Below, piece after piece: positions 6,568 to 14,281 of a DNA stretch of 61,083 nucleotides. The position numbers and the translations under genes were made by a program. The stretch is from positions 1 through 61,083 of IMG/VR virus record IMGVR_UViG_3300013286_000014, one strand, 5' to 3'. The DNA is from a virus. How positions within the stretch are numbered: position 1 is the stretch's first letter; each line of letters starts with the position of its first letter. The notes beneath the pieces are model-generated. The model was given only the letters and a program-made list of their open reading frames with translations. It was not told where the DNA came from and made no database searches.

Positions 6568-8067
6568 CGAACCATCCGGATTTATTTCTCGTCCTTGATA
6601 GTCATATTGTCTTTTTACAGCAGGTGTTTGTGCAACTGCTGGTTCTGATGGTGCCGGCACTTCAGCTTTAGCACCTTGATTTGTTGCAGTTCCCGGTGGC
6701 ACTGGTTCGTCTGTCTTTTCAGATTCTGCATCTTTCGCTTTGGATGCTTCAGCTTCTTTAGCTATGGCGGCATTTATATTTTTAACAATTTTGTCGTATC
6801 GTTCAAAACTGTCTTTGTATTTTGGCATATTGGCAACTTCACTCTCTTGCATCCAATTTGCCAATTCTGTTGCACCATCAGACATTAGTAAAGGATTATG
6901 CATTACCAAAGTGAGAATCACCTGGCTGGGGTTTGGATCCTTGGCTATTTCTAATGCTATCAAATTGAATGCGGCCGGAGATGCAATTTTTGTTAGTTGT
7001 GTCACGCCGGGAATAAATGTTCCTAAAACTCTAAAAATTCCATATCCAGTGGCAGATACTAGAAGGCTACCAGAAAGTATTTCTAACATTTTGGCCACAG
7101 CTTTTTGCATTTGTAGACGGTTGTATAACACAAACCACTCTTCTATATTTTCAGGCTCTCGTCCTTGGTATGACATGCCTGTTAACTGCCCAGCATCTTT
7201 TAACTGTTGAAATGCATTGTTGTCAGTGTCTCCAAGATATTCTCTTGCACTGTCCATGGTTTTTTTATACGTGCTAATTGGACCAGATAAAATTTTACCT
7301 AGGATAGCAAGATTTAAAAGAGCGTAAACACCACCAACCAATGCAATAACTCCTTTGACTGTGCCCCACACAGTAAATCTGTTGCCGGATTTCACTTTGG
7401 CTGCTTTGGCTTCTTTGGCTTCTGCGGCTTTCTCGGCAACTTTTTTAGGATTTGTAGTACCAAATTGAGATGCAATCCTATCCAAGTACTTGGCTTCTGC
7501 CAGCTGTAATATATCTTTTCTAGCATCAGGAAACTGAGCAAATAAATCGTTTGGTACAGCTGGTGTACCTGGAGTAGCTGGAGTGCCCGGGACACTTTTC
7601 ATCGCGGGCTTGCCGTCTGCGCCAATAATGGGTTGGCCATTGTTGCCCAACATGGGTTCTTGAGTTCGACCTTTTGCTGGCGTACCAGGAGTGGCGGCCT
7701 GTTTGGGCGGCACAATTGCTTCAACGGGTCTAGGCTCAGTGAATTTGTTTATTCTAGCATCATACAGTTCGTCTGCATATTTGTCGGCGGCTGAACGTAG
7801 TTTGGTAAAGGCCTCCCGATCAAGTCTCGCACCTATGCCCAATATTCCGCCTTTCTCATACTTGTCTGCAATCTGATACGCTACTAACTTTTCTGCCGCG
7901 TTATCCTTGCCTGCTTTTTTTTCCAAGAAAGTGGCCATATCTAGACCAAACAATTGACGCAATTTATATTGCGCTTTCAACAAAATGCCAGGGCCTTCGT
8001 CGCCCAGAGTCTGGCCCAGATAACCTTCATTTAGTCGTGATTCCGAAATTATTTCATGTACTTTCAT
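6559..8067 (-). CDS. Predicted membrane protein, unknown function
   Basis: A 502-residue protein I do not recognise. The N-terminus (MKVHEIISESRLNEG) resembles a short opening shared by many proteins of environmental T4-likes. Residues 110-180 are Pro/Gly/Thr-rich with AATPGTP, TPATPGTPAVP and a Gly/Asn segment, probably disordered. A Lys/Ala coiled segment (about 205-228) precedes a hydrophobic stretch at about 234-258 (GVIALVGGVYALLNLAILG). Two more weaker hydrophobic stretches lie at about 324-352 and 359-390. The C-terminus is again Glu/Lys/Pro-rich. Several membrane-embedded helices flanked by disordered tails suggest an inner-membrane or virion-internal role, but this is inference. A GATAAATA box lies 18 bases upstream, which suggests late expression. 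Confidence 0.75.
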   Translation of the reverse strand: MKVHEIISESRLNEGYLGQTLGDEGPGILLKAQYKLRQLFGLDMATFLEKKAGKDNAAEKLVAYQIADKYEKGGILGIGARLDREAFTKLRSAADKYADELYDARINKFTEPRPVEAIVPPKQAATPGTPAKGRTQEPMLGNNGQPIIGADGKPAMKSVPGTPATPGTPAVPNDLFAQFPDARKDILQLAEAKYLDRIASQFGTTNPKKVAEKAAEAKEAKAAKVKSGNRFTVWGTVKGVIALVGGVYALLNLAILGKILSGPISTYKKTMDSAREYLGDTDNNAFQQLKDAGQLTGMSYQGREPENIEEWFVLYNRLQMQKAVAKMLEILSGSLLVSATGYGIFRVLGTFIPGVTQLTKIASPAAFNLIALEIAKDPNPSQVILTLVMHNPLLMSDGATELANWMQESEVANMPKYKDSFERYDKIVKNINAAIAKEAEASKAKDAESEKTDEPVPPGTATNQGAKAEVPAPSEPAVAQTPAVKRQYDYQGREINPDGSLK

Positions 8068-8085
8068 AGTTTGTTCTCAGTATGA

Positions 8086-8093
8086 TATTTATC
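8086..8093 (-). promoter_or_regulatory. Late promoter box GATAAATA
   Basis: Minus-strand GATAAATA followed by TCATACTGAG, with the membrane-protein start at 8067. The same variant of the T4 late box recurs before several structural genes in this window. Confidence 0.55.
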
Positions 8094-8574
8094 TAGTGCT
8101 TCAAGAAGAACTTGCGTTCTTCTGTTCATCGCTATCGCTCGAACTGCTAGTTTTCTTTTAATATGTATGATCAAACGCGAAGCGTTAAGATATTATCTAG
8201 ATCGTTCAGTCACACTTTGCCCTGGCGGGCAAAGTTGTTTTTGGACATTATCTGAGTCGAACAATATCACTTAGCGTTAGCACTAAAACGTAGGCGGTCA
8301 TCCGGTACCTACTCATGCTGTCTTTATATGACGGCGGGCTTGCAACATACGCTAACATGCTGTAAACCGTGGGGCCACTACCCCTCTTTTAGCCTGGAAA
8401 ATTTTTGCTGTTGACTAAACGGATTCAGTAGGCACGTTCCGTCAAGGTCCTGTAAAGGATACTAATCAACATCTCTGTCACCAAGCAGAACTACCTTGCC
8501 GTCACACATCAGAACGGATTCAGGGCACACTATCAACGCCTGTGCGGGCTTATTTGGTGATTAAAGGGCCTGGT
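8094..8574. other. Hairpin-rich non-coding region, possible structured RNA
   Basis: About 480 nt with no convincing gene on either strand. It holds many perfect short hairpins. AGAAGAAC/GTTCTTCT (8104-8123) has a 4-nt loop. AACGC/GCGTT (8174-8186) has a GAA loop. CTTTGCCC/GGGCAAAG (8215-8234) is followed by a T-rich run. GTAGG-CGG/CCG-CCTAC (8290-8312) has a TCAT loop. GGGG/CCCC (8371-8384) is also present. It also has direct repeats: AACGGATTCAG (8418 and 8513) and CATGCTGT (8314 and 8356). The density of GC-rich stems is unlike the surrounding AT-rich coding DNA. It lies between a GIY-YIG endonuclease gene and the next minus-strand gene. It may be an untranslated RNA or debris of a mobile element; I could not match it to tRNA, tmRNA or a group I intron. 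Confidence 0.5.
8215..8244 (+). terminator. Hairpin plus T-run, terminator-like on plus strand
   Basis: An 8-bp perfect stem (CTTTGCCC 8215-8222, GGGCAAAG 8227-8234) with loop TGGC, followed by TTGTTTTTGG. It has the form of an intrinsic terminator in the plus direction. No plus-strand gene ends nearby except gp26 1.6 kb away, so it may instead be part of a structured RNA. Confidence 0.45.
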
Positions 8575-9003
8575 TTATTGATTTTTGAGTATGTGTGAAC
8601 CGTGTACACGCACGGAGATTTGACCATTATAATAGTCTTTTGACTCCAGCACACGACGGCTGAACTGTTCACGAGCCTCTATATATGACGTTTCAGCTTT
8701 GCTGTTGCAATAGAAAAGTATGTCTCGCCGAAAGTTTTCTTGACCTAACTGCGCGATGTCCTTGAGCAATTCATCCGACGAACCATAATAAGTACGCCAG
8801 TCCGAATCAATTTTACCGCGGATTTTCTTTTTTTTCTTGGTGCCGTTTTTTAATTTTACTGTTTTGTAAGTGGTTTTAGAAAATTTTGCTAGTTTTTTGC
8901 CTATGTACATACGCCCTGTGAGTGTGTTTGTTATAAGATAAACAAACCCAACACACTCTTCGGGCAACGTTTCTATAAGTTGATTTTCGTAGTACCAAGA
9001 CAT
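8575..9003 (-). CDS. GIY-YIG family endonuclease (probable homing endonuclease)
   Basis: A 142-residue protein. The GIY-YIG nuclease core is clear: VYLITN at residues 21-26 (the GIY strand) and MYIGKK at 32-37 (the YIG strand), after which DWRTYYGSS near 71 and the conserved Glu region YIEAREQF near 107-114 follow. It ends with a short basic tail. Such single-domain enzymes in T4-likes (Seg type) are free-standing homing endonucleases that nick or cut related phage genomes and spread with flanking DNA. A Lys-rich linker (LKNGTKKKKKIRGK) separates core strands and may bind DNA. It lies 12 bases after the preceding small gene and is followed by the 480-nt non-coding block. I see no intron core around it. 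Confidence 0.85.
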   Translation of the reverse strand: MSWYYENQLIETLPEECVGFVYLITNTLTGRMYIGKKLAKFSKTTYKTVKLKNGTKKKKKIRGKIDSDWRTYYGSSDELLKDIAQLGQENFRRDILFYCNSKAETSYIEAREQFSRRVLESKDYYNGQISVRVHGSHILKNQ

Positions 9004-9015
9004 AATATATGTATA

Positions 9016-9285
9016 TTATGCATCCTGGTCACCACCTGCCTCTTGGTTTGCCTTGCGTTGCGCCTTGTCCTGATCCAGCCAAACACGATACTGTTGTACA
9101 TGTTCTCTGCGTTCACGGGCTATGATTCTAATCTGCGCCAACCAGTAGCGCATGTTCTCCCCTGCTCGTCTAGTACCACGAGCCTGCCATTTTTGATTTT
9201 CTTTGAAGTACTCTTTGAAAGCTGTCATGAGACGCTCGTGCGATTCTTCGTTTTGAAACGGAACTGGATCAACGTGCTTACTCAT
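9016..9285 (-). CDS. Small conserved protein downstream of gp46
   Basis: An 89-residue protein read from MSKHVDPVPF; the ATG at 9283-9285 overlaps the gp46 stop by 8 bases (ATGAGTAA), which argues for translational coupling. A longer frame from 9345 is the shadow of gp46. It is rich in Arg, Lys, Glu and Gln and almost wholly helical (RLMTAFKEYFKENQKW, RYWLAQIRIIARERREHV). A similar short basic helical protein sits beside gene 46 in some other T4-likes; its function is unknown to me. It could be a DNA-binding or accessory factor of the gp46/gp47 nuclease, judged only by position. Confidence 0.8.
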   Translation of the reverse strand: MSKHVDPVPFQNEESHERLMTAFKEYFKENQKWQARGTRRAGENMRYWLAQIRIIARERREHVQQYRVWLDQDKAQRKANQEAGGDQDA

Positions 9286-11056
9286 TGATCTCCAAATCGT
9301 TGGCATAGTAAGTAAAGCCATTTTCTTTGATAACTTTGAGCACATTGTTCACCCGACCAATCAATTCGTCCTTGTGCGATATTAAGAAAATGTTCTTTTT
9401 ACGTTCACGGCTCATCTTTTTAAGCACAGCCAGAGCGCCTTCTACACCAGCCGCATCCAAGCCGTTGTCGATAAGTTCGTCTACAAACAGCAGATTAATC
9501 TGTTGATACAAACTTTCCCACACGTCTCTAAAACTCCATGACAAGCCCAGGATAAGTCTGTTGCGTTCGCCTCTGCTGAGATTATCAAAATCCAAGTCTT
9601 GCCCCAGTTGTGTAATTTCAACTGTGAGGTCATTCTTAAACATCACAGTGTGTGGCAAGCCCATTTTGTCAAGATAATAAGTCAAGCGGTTGTTCAAATA
9701 TGCTAGGTTTTGATCAATGATCTTTTTACGGATAAACGAATCCTTGCTGGTCAATAGTTTGAGTAAAAACTCTTGATGGTCCTTGAGTGTGTTAAGTGTG
9801 TTAACTGTGTCCCATGTAATTTCTTGAATGGCAGTATCAGTTAGTTCGTCGATCTGTTCTTGGTACGGATCAGTTTCTCCATCCTTGATAGTCAGCTGTG
9901 TTTCCAAACTTTTTAGATTGTTTTGGTGTTTGAGTGCCTGCTCAACACTATCGTAATAGGTGTTGGGTCTAGCTGCCACTTCACCAATGGCTGTGATTTC
10001 TTTAGTAATTCTAGCAGTGTCAGCGGCCACTTTGTCAAAGTATTTTTGTGCTTCGGCCAAGTGTGCAGTAGCTTCAGCTGACATTTCCTCATGCTTGTGG
10101 TCATGCAAATCTTGGTCGCAAGCATGGCATTTTTTATCTTGCAGTTTAGCAAGCTCGCTAGCATACTTTTTTACGCTTCGCTCCGCTTGCGCTATCGCGC
10201 TATCTAAGGTTGCCCGCTCCTTGTTCAGACTTTTTAATTTGGCTGCTTTTTCTTCGTATGCTTTGAGCTCTGCGTGTTTGGCCAATTCAGCATCAATGTC
10301 CACACTTTCCAGTTCAATAATAGCACGGGCAATTTTTTCTACTTCTTGATTGTGCTGATTATTCCAAGCACTTTGTCTTGTCAACAGGCCGTCAATACTG
10401 ACCTGTATCTTTTCGTTGCTTTTGCGTGAGGCTTCTATGTTGGCAGTTTCTTGTGTAACTTGATCCTTGGTCAGTTTGATCATTTCTTTCAAGCTCTCGG
10501 CTTTTTCACTTAGAATAGTGATACCCAGCAGTTGCTCAATGATCACACGTTGGTCATTGGCCCGCATACTTAAAAACGGTTCTGTATAAGTGTTGAGTGC
10601 AACCACGTGTTTGAACATGTCGTGACTCATACCCATCAAGTCATCCAAGTCCTTCTGGGTTTCACGCATGTCACCTTGTGCGTCATCTGTTTCAGCAGTT
10701 TCTTGTTCTTGGTCGTTCACAAAAAACTTTAGTACATTGGGTTTGCGTCCACGTTCAATTCTATAGTCCAAGCCATCTTTTTCAAAGCCCAAGGTAACCA
10801 ACATGCCCTTGTTGTTGATCTTGTTAATGAGATTGTCTTTTTTGATGTTGGTTAACGCATTGCCAAATAAAGCATAACTGAGTGCATTCACGATGGTAGT
10901 TTTACCTGTACCATTACGGCTTCCGTTGTCGTCACCGCCTTGATCCAAGTTCTCACCCAGCACCAGTGTTAAGTTTTGCTGTGCAAAATTCACTGCTTGA
11001 GTCTGGTTACCCACACTCATAAAGTTTTTAACTGTTAATTCTTTTATCTTGATCAT
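9278..11056 (-). CDS. 46: Recombination endonuclease subunit, Rad50-like ATPase (gp46)
   Basis: A 592-residue SMC/Rad50-type protein. Walker A is GSRNGTGKTT at residues 45-54. Long coiled-coil arms flank a zinc-hook CHAC motif near residue 310. The ABC signature LSRGERNRL lies near 495 and Walker B LLFVDELID near 525, with a late ISHKDEL segment (His switch). T4 gp46 (560 residues) pairs with gp47 to resect DNA ends for recombination-dependent replication and host DNA breakdown. Gene 47 lies immediately upstream, its TGA overlapping the ATG here (ATGA). A short Gln/Asp/Gly-rich insert (ENLDQGGDDNGS) precedes the P-loop, slightly longer than usual. Confidence 0.95.
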   Translation of the reverse strand: MIKIKELTVKNFMSVGNQTQAVNFAQQNLTLVLGENLDQGGDDNGSRNGTGKTTIVNALSYALFGNALTNIKKDNLINKINNKGMLVTLGFEKDGLDYRIERGRKPNVLKFFVNDQEQETAETDDAQGDMRETQKDLDDLMGMSHDMFKHVVALNTYTEPFLSMRANDQRVIIEQLLGITILSEKAESLKEMIKLTKDQVTQETANIEASRKSNEKIQVSIDGLLTRQSAWNNQHNQEVEKIARAIIELESVDIDAELAKHAELKAYEEKAAKLKSLNKERATLDSAIAQAERSVKKYASELAKLQDKKCHACDQDLHDHKHEEMSAEATAHLAEAQKYFDKVAADTARITKEITAIGEVAARPNTYYDSVEQALKHQNNLKSLETQLTIKDGETDPYQEQIDELTDTAIQEITWDTVNTLNTLKDHQEFLLKLLTSKDSFIRKKIIDQNLAYLNNRLTYYLDKMGLPHTVMFKNDLTVEITQLGQDLDFDNLSRGERNRLILGLSWSFRDVWESLYQQINLLFVDELIDNGLDAAGVEGALAVLKKMSRERKKNIFLISHKDELIGRVNNVLKVIKENGFTYYANDLEINE

Positions 11057-12066
11057 AGGCTATTATAAATTGACAACAAGGTATTTTTGTCGTAAGTATC
11101 ACTTTCAATGTTGATAATCTGACTGGACACAATCTGATCTACACTTTCAAATGCCTGAATATCAATATTGGTATTGATTTCAATATCTTTCTTTTCTGCA
11201 ATCAGTGTGAGTTCACGAATGTCGTAATCTGATACAAACTTCTCTTTAATAAAACTGGCTTCTTCGTAGGTAATATCAATATCCAATGTGACACGCAAAT
11301 GCTGTTTAGTTTTAATGATAGTGTCTGCACCGTCGATCAGTTCACTAAGTTTCAGTGTACGGAATGTGGGTTGATTATCCCACGTATGATATTGGGGAAC
11401 ACCGTCCCAATCTAAAATCATCATGCCACGCTCGTCATCCCAAGTGTCTGCATAGTTGTGCGGAAATGCATTGCCGATATAGACCACATTGCCCTGTTGT
11501 TGACGTTTGTGGAAATGTCCAGAGAACACATAGTCCGGGCCACGCAAATCCGCCGCTTGTAATTCTCCATGATCTGGCATTTGCACCATGGCATTCATGT
11601 AGAATAAGGGCAATTCAAAGTGCCCAAAGATGTATTTGCTCTTGGAGCCTTTTAAACTTTTCCATTCGTCACCTACAAGCCACGGGCACATAGTAACGTT
11701 ACCAATACTAGTAGGCTCGTGAACAACAGTAATCCCAGGAATATACTTGCCAAATTCAACGGAATGTATATCCCGCTTGTCTTTGTAATATAGATCATGA
11801 TTGCCAGGGAAAAAGTAAAATTGATCAAAGCTCTGACCGAGCTTTTCCAAGGCCCTAAGGCTATAGTCCATAGTAGTGATATTAAGACTATTACGATTGT
11901 GATGCCAATCCCCCATAAATATTCCAGTATCACACCCTTCCTCCTTGGCTTTGGCAATATACCAGTCTACAAAATCTTCACAATCTTGATTGTGTACACT
12001 GCTGTTAGATTTTAATCCAAAATGGATATCTGTAAAACAAGCTACTTTTTTAAACAAATTACTCAC
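11053..12066 (-). CDS. 47: Recombination endonuclease subunit, Mre11-like nuclease (gp47)
   Basis: A 337-residue calcineurin-like phosphoesterase. Metal-binding motifs are in order: FTDIHFG (residues 11-17), GDWHHN (52-57), GNHD (88-91) and FSGHFHKRQ near 180. This is the Mre11/SbcD signature, and the length equals T4 gp47 (339). It forms the nuclease half of the gp46-gp47 complex. The start is a GTG at 12064-12066 (GTG AGT AAT), overlapping the gp55 stop by 8 bases, so the operon is gp55-gp47-gp46 with translational coupling throughout. Confidence 0.95.
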   Translation of the reverse strand: MSNLFKKVACFTDIHFGLKSNSSVHNQDCEDFVDWYIAKAKEEGCDTGIFMGDWHHNRNSLNITTMDYSLRALEKLGQSFDQFYFFPGNHDLYYKDKRDIHSVEFGKYIPGITVVHEPTSIGNVTMCPWLVGDEWKSLKGSKSKYIFGHFELPLFYMNAMVQMPDHGELQAADLRGPDYVFSGHFHKRQQQGNVVYIGNAFPHNYADTWDDERGMMILDWDGVPQYHTWDNQPTFRTLKLSELIDGADTIIKTKQHLRVTLDIDITYEEASFIKEKFVSDYDIRELTLIAEKKDIEINTNIDIQAFESVDQIVSSQIINIESDTYDKNTLLSIYNSL

Positions 12067-12892
12067 TCGGTGTGTCCTCGTTGTGTCGTTTCAACGCCGC
12101 CGCATGTTCTCCAGCACCAGTTCTTGAATAGCTAGGATTCATACCGTTGATTTCTAAAATATCATCACGAATGTTTTGATTGCGTTTTTCAATGTTGATG
12201 ACACGCACAAAACTGTTGGTCACAGCCGCAGTAAAATAAGCAAACGGATTGTCTGATTTGCTTTCGTCAAATTGTAATCCAATCTGTGTTAACTGTAAAA
12301 TGGCCTGACCCTTCATTTCGTCATTGTATGTGTAGCCACGAACGTTGCCGCGAGTAGCATACCTCTCACACAATTTTAACATCATTCTAGCTAAGGTGTT
12401 AGTAATTTGGCCCGCATCTTTATCAAAGTGCCCCTTGTCCAATGTGCCCTTCCAATGACTCTTGCCCACACAGATCAACTCATCCACATCATTGAACTTC
12501 CAATGTTGGAACGGTGGAAAGTTAACTTTGTCTCTGTGATCAGCAAGACTTTTAGGATTCTTTTTACGAGTGTTGTTAAGTGGTATGTGGTCAAAAGTCA
12601 TGATCCTAAACACAATATCTGTTTTTTGAATTTTTTTATAATCCATTTCGCAGTCTGCTTGTTTGACTTTTTCTCCGGCTTTTTTGCGGGTTGCATATTC
12701 CAAATCGCCTATGCGTTTGGCTTGATTGCGTTTGGCTTCTGCGATTGTTCTAATATTGATTTTGTCTATACTGGGCAAAATCATATCATACTGATGATAT
12801 TTTGGATCGGTAAAACTGCAATATGAAGTTTTTGATCTGTGTATTTCCAACAACATGTCCTTGTTGTTTAGGTAATTTACTTTTGCTGTCAT
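12059..12892 (-). CDS. 55: Late-transcription sigma factor (gp55)
   Basis: A 277-residue product read from the ATG at 12890-12892 (MTAKVNYLNNKDMLLEIHRS). The C-terminal half has the gp55 signature: a sigma-2-like segment with YTYNDEMKGQAILQLTQIGL, then DNPFAYFTAAVTNSFVRV and NIEKRNQNIRDDILE. gp55 lets host RNA polymerase read TATAAATA promoters together with the sliding clamp. It is longer than T4 gp55 (185 residues) because of an N-terminal extension with a Lys/Arg-rich region. A frame start at 12934 exists but falls inside the spacer of the sigma70 promoter, so it would not be on the transcript. AAGG precedes the chosen start closely and GAGG lies farther upstream. Confidence 0.92.
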   Translation of the reverse strand: MTAKVNYLNNKDMLLEIHRSKTSYCSFTDPKYHQYDMILPSIDKINIRTIAEAKRNQAKRIGDLEYATRKKAGEKVKQADCEMDYKKIQKTDIVFRIMTFDHIPLNNTRKKNPKSLADHRDKVNFPPFQHWKFNDVDELICVGKSHWKGTLDKGHFDKDAGQITNTLARMMLKLCERYATRGNVRGYTYNDEMKGQAILQLTQIGLQFDESKSDNPFAYFTAAVTNSFVRVINIEKRNQNIRDDILEINGMNPSYSRTGAGEHAAALKRHNEDTPSE

Positions 12893-12916
12893 CCTTGAAG
12901 AGTCCTCTAATAAGTT

Positions 12917-12945
12917 ATTATAAACTACGCACATTAAAAAGTCAA
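12917..12945 (-). promoter_or_regulatory. sigma70-type promoter for gp55-gp47-gp46
   Basis: Minus-strand TTGACT (12945-12940), a 17-bp spacer and TATAAT (12922-12917). It matches the host consensus at 11 of 12 positions. Transcription would begin near 12910, upstream of the ATG at 12892, and excludes the 12934 start. Confidence 0.85.
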
Positions 12946-12946
12946 C

Positions 12947-12952
12947 TAAATA
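12947..12952 (+). promoter_or_regulatory. Possible late promoter box (CTAAATAC context)
   Basis: TAAATA on the plus strand 25 bases before the first baseplate gene at 12977. It is a weaker match than the other late boxes (no GA/TA before it) but is the only candidate in the gap, which otherwise holds the minus-strand gp55 promoter. Confidence 0.4.
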
Positions 12953-12976
12953 CTATACCAAAATAGGAATAAAACT

Positions 12977-13975
12977 ATGGGACTACTAGACACACTATCC
13001 GGCTCGGCCAACATACTCGGAGCAGGTTCCAGTGCCATTAACACAGCGAGAAACATGTCTAGTGCAATCAGCACAGCATATTCCAGCGAAGGCGGCGGTG
13101 TTGCGGCTGCAATGCGAGCAATCAATTTGCCAGCCGCTGGAGAAGCAGTGGGCGACATAATGAGCGCAGTGGCCACATTTGGTGGAGATGCCAACGCCAA
13201 CGATTGGCGTGCCAGATTAAGTCTAGCCAACTGGACCAGTTTCAAAAGCAGTCCAGTTTTGAAACCATTAAAAGATGCCGGCGGTTTAATTTTTCCATAC
13301 ACTCCTAAAATCACAATTGCCAGCAATGCTGATTATCAGACAATTGATACTGTACACACAAATTACAAATTTCAAGCATTTAAAAATAGTGATCCCGGAA
13401 CTATACAAATTGAAGGCCCTATGTATGTTGAAGATGCTACACAAGGACTCTATTGGATTGCCATGGTGCATTATTTAAGAAGTCTTACCAAAATGTTTGC
13501 TGGAAATGATCCTAAGGCCGGAAACCCACCGCCCATTATTTTCTTCAACGCTTATGGAAACTACGTGTTTAAAAACATTCCGGTGGTAGTGACTAAAATG
13601 AGTATTACTTTGCCCAACGATGTGGATTATATCGGATGCAATGTGGTTGGCAGCGCCGCAGGAGAAATACAAGGCGTTGCAGATAGCATTGGCGGTCTTG
13701 CCAGTATGGGTGCCGGCTTGTTAGGTGGCGACAGCGCACTGGGCGGAATATTAGGGGGTGTCAGTAGTATTGCTGGCGGAGTAGGACAGGTGGCAGGATT
13801 GCTAGGTTCGTTTGGTATCGGTGGCACAACCAGCGGCGGAGTTGCCCATGTGCCTACCAAGAGTACCTACAGTATAACACTGCACCCCATATACAGCAGA
13901 AATAGTGCTCGTAACTTTAGTCTTGATAGATTTGTTACTGGTGGATATCTTAACAATAGTTTTGGATATATTTAA
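12977..13975 (+). CDS. Baseplate tail-tube junction protein (gp48/gp54-like)
   Basis: A 332-residue protein. The first 75 residues are Ala/Gly/Ser-rich and helical. The core from about residue 95 (LIFPYTPKITIASNADY) through QIEGPMYVEDATQGLYWIAM, VHYLRSLTKMFAG, NPPPIIFFNAYGNYVF and NIPVVVTKMSITLPNDVDYI has the tail-tube fold pattern I associate with tube-cap and tube-initiator proteins in T4-likes. A Gly-rich linker (GVSSIAGGVGQVAGLLGSFG) precedes a C-terminal strand segment, STYSITLHPIYSRNSARNFS. In T4, gp48 and gp54 cap the baseplate and start tube polymerisation. Only one such gene is visible here, so I cannot say which of the two it replaces. First gene of the plus-strand baseplate operon; the next starts 3 bases after. 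Confidence 0.75.
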   Translation: MGLLDTLSGSANILGAGSSAINTARNMSSAISTAYSSEGGGVAAAMRAINLPAAGEAVGDIMSAVATFGGDANANDWRARLSLANWTSFKSSPVLKPLKDAGGLIFPYTPKITIASNADYQTIDTVHTNYKFQAFKNSDPGTIQIEGPMYVEDATQGLYWIAMVHYLRSLTKMFAGNDPKAGNPPPIIFFNAYGNYVFKNIPVVVTKMSITLPNDVDYIGCNVVGSAAGEIQGVADSIGGLASMGAGLLGGDSALGGILGGVSSIAGGVGQVAGLLGSFGIGGTTSGGVAHVPTKSTYSITLHPIYSRNSARNFSLDRFVTGGYLNNSFGYI

Positions 13976-13977
13976 TT

Positions 13978-14280
13978 ATGAAAGTTAATTATTCTAATAC
14001 AAGTCCTTGGTATACCACAAGAATAAAAAAAAATTATCTTGGCATTTTATCTATTAGACCAGTAAGTGCTGATGTGGATGATTTTCTCTATACAATAGAA
14101 CCACAATACACATATCGTCCCGATTTGTTAGCATACGACTTGTATGGAGAACAGAATTTATGGTGGGTTTTTATGCAACGAAATTTGAATGTTATTCAAG
14201 ATCCTATTTTGGATTTTGTTCCTGGAACGCAAATATACATACCCAAAGGTAGCAGTTTAAAAACTGTGTTAGGATTATAA
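13978..14280 (+). CDS. 53: Baseplate wedge protein (gp53-like)
   Basis: A 100-residue protein with the core of the gp53 wedge family: YRPDLLAYDLYGEQNLWWVF, the FMQRN segment, then DPILDFVPGTQIYIPKG. The D-L-(Y)-G-(D/E)-x-x-LWW and G-(T)-x-I-x-IP pattern is LysM-like. T4 gp53 joins adjacent wedges around the hub. The protein is shorter than T4 gp53 (196 residues), as in many marine T4-likes. It lies two bases before the next gene. Confidence 0.85.
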   Translation: MKVNYSNTSPWYTTRIKKNYLGILSIRPVSADVDDFLYTIEPQYTYRPDLLAYDLYGEQNLWWVFMQRNLNVIQDPILDFVPGTQIYIPKGSSLKTVLGL

Positions 14281-14281
14281 A

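Noticed and set aside
8254-8262. tRNA-like T-arm (GTTCGACTC on the minus strand)
   Set aside because: The flanking bases do not pair into a T-stem, and no anticodon arm or acceptor stem can be drawn around it.
8462-8556. Short minus-strand reading frame in the non-coding block (residues around SVLMCDGKVVLLGD)
   Set aside because: Thirty codons, no good ribosome site, and it lies across predicted hairpins; chance frame more likely.
8086-8574. CRISPR array or tracr-like RNA
   Set aside because: Repeats occur only twice with unequal spacing and no regular spacers or Cas genes are present.
8094-9003. Group I intron containing the GIY-YIG gene
   Set aside because: No convincing P, Q, R and S core elements, and the genes on both sides are complete, so no exons are separated.
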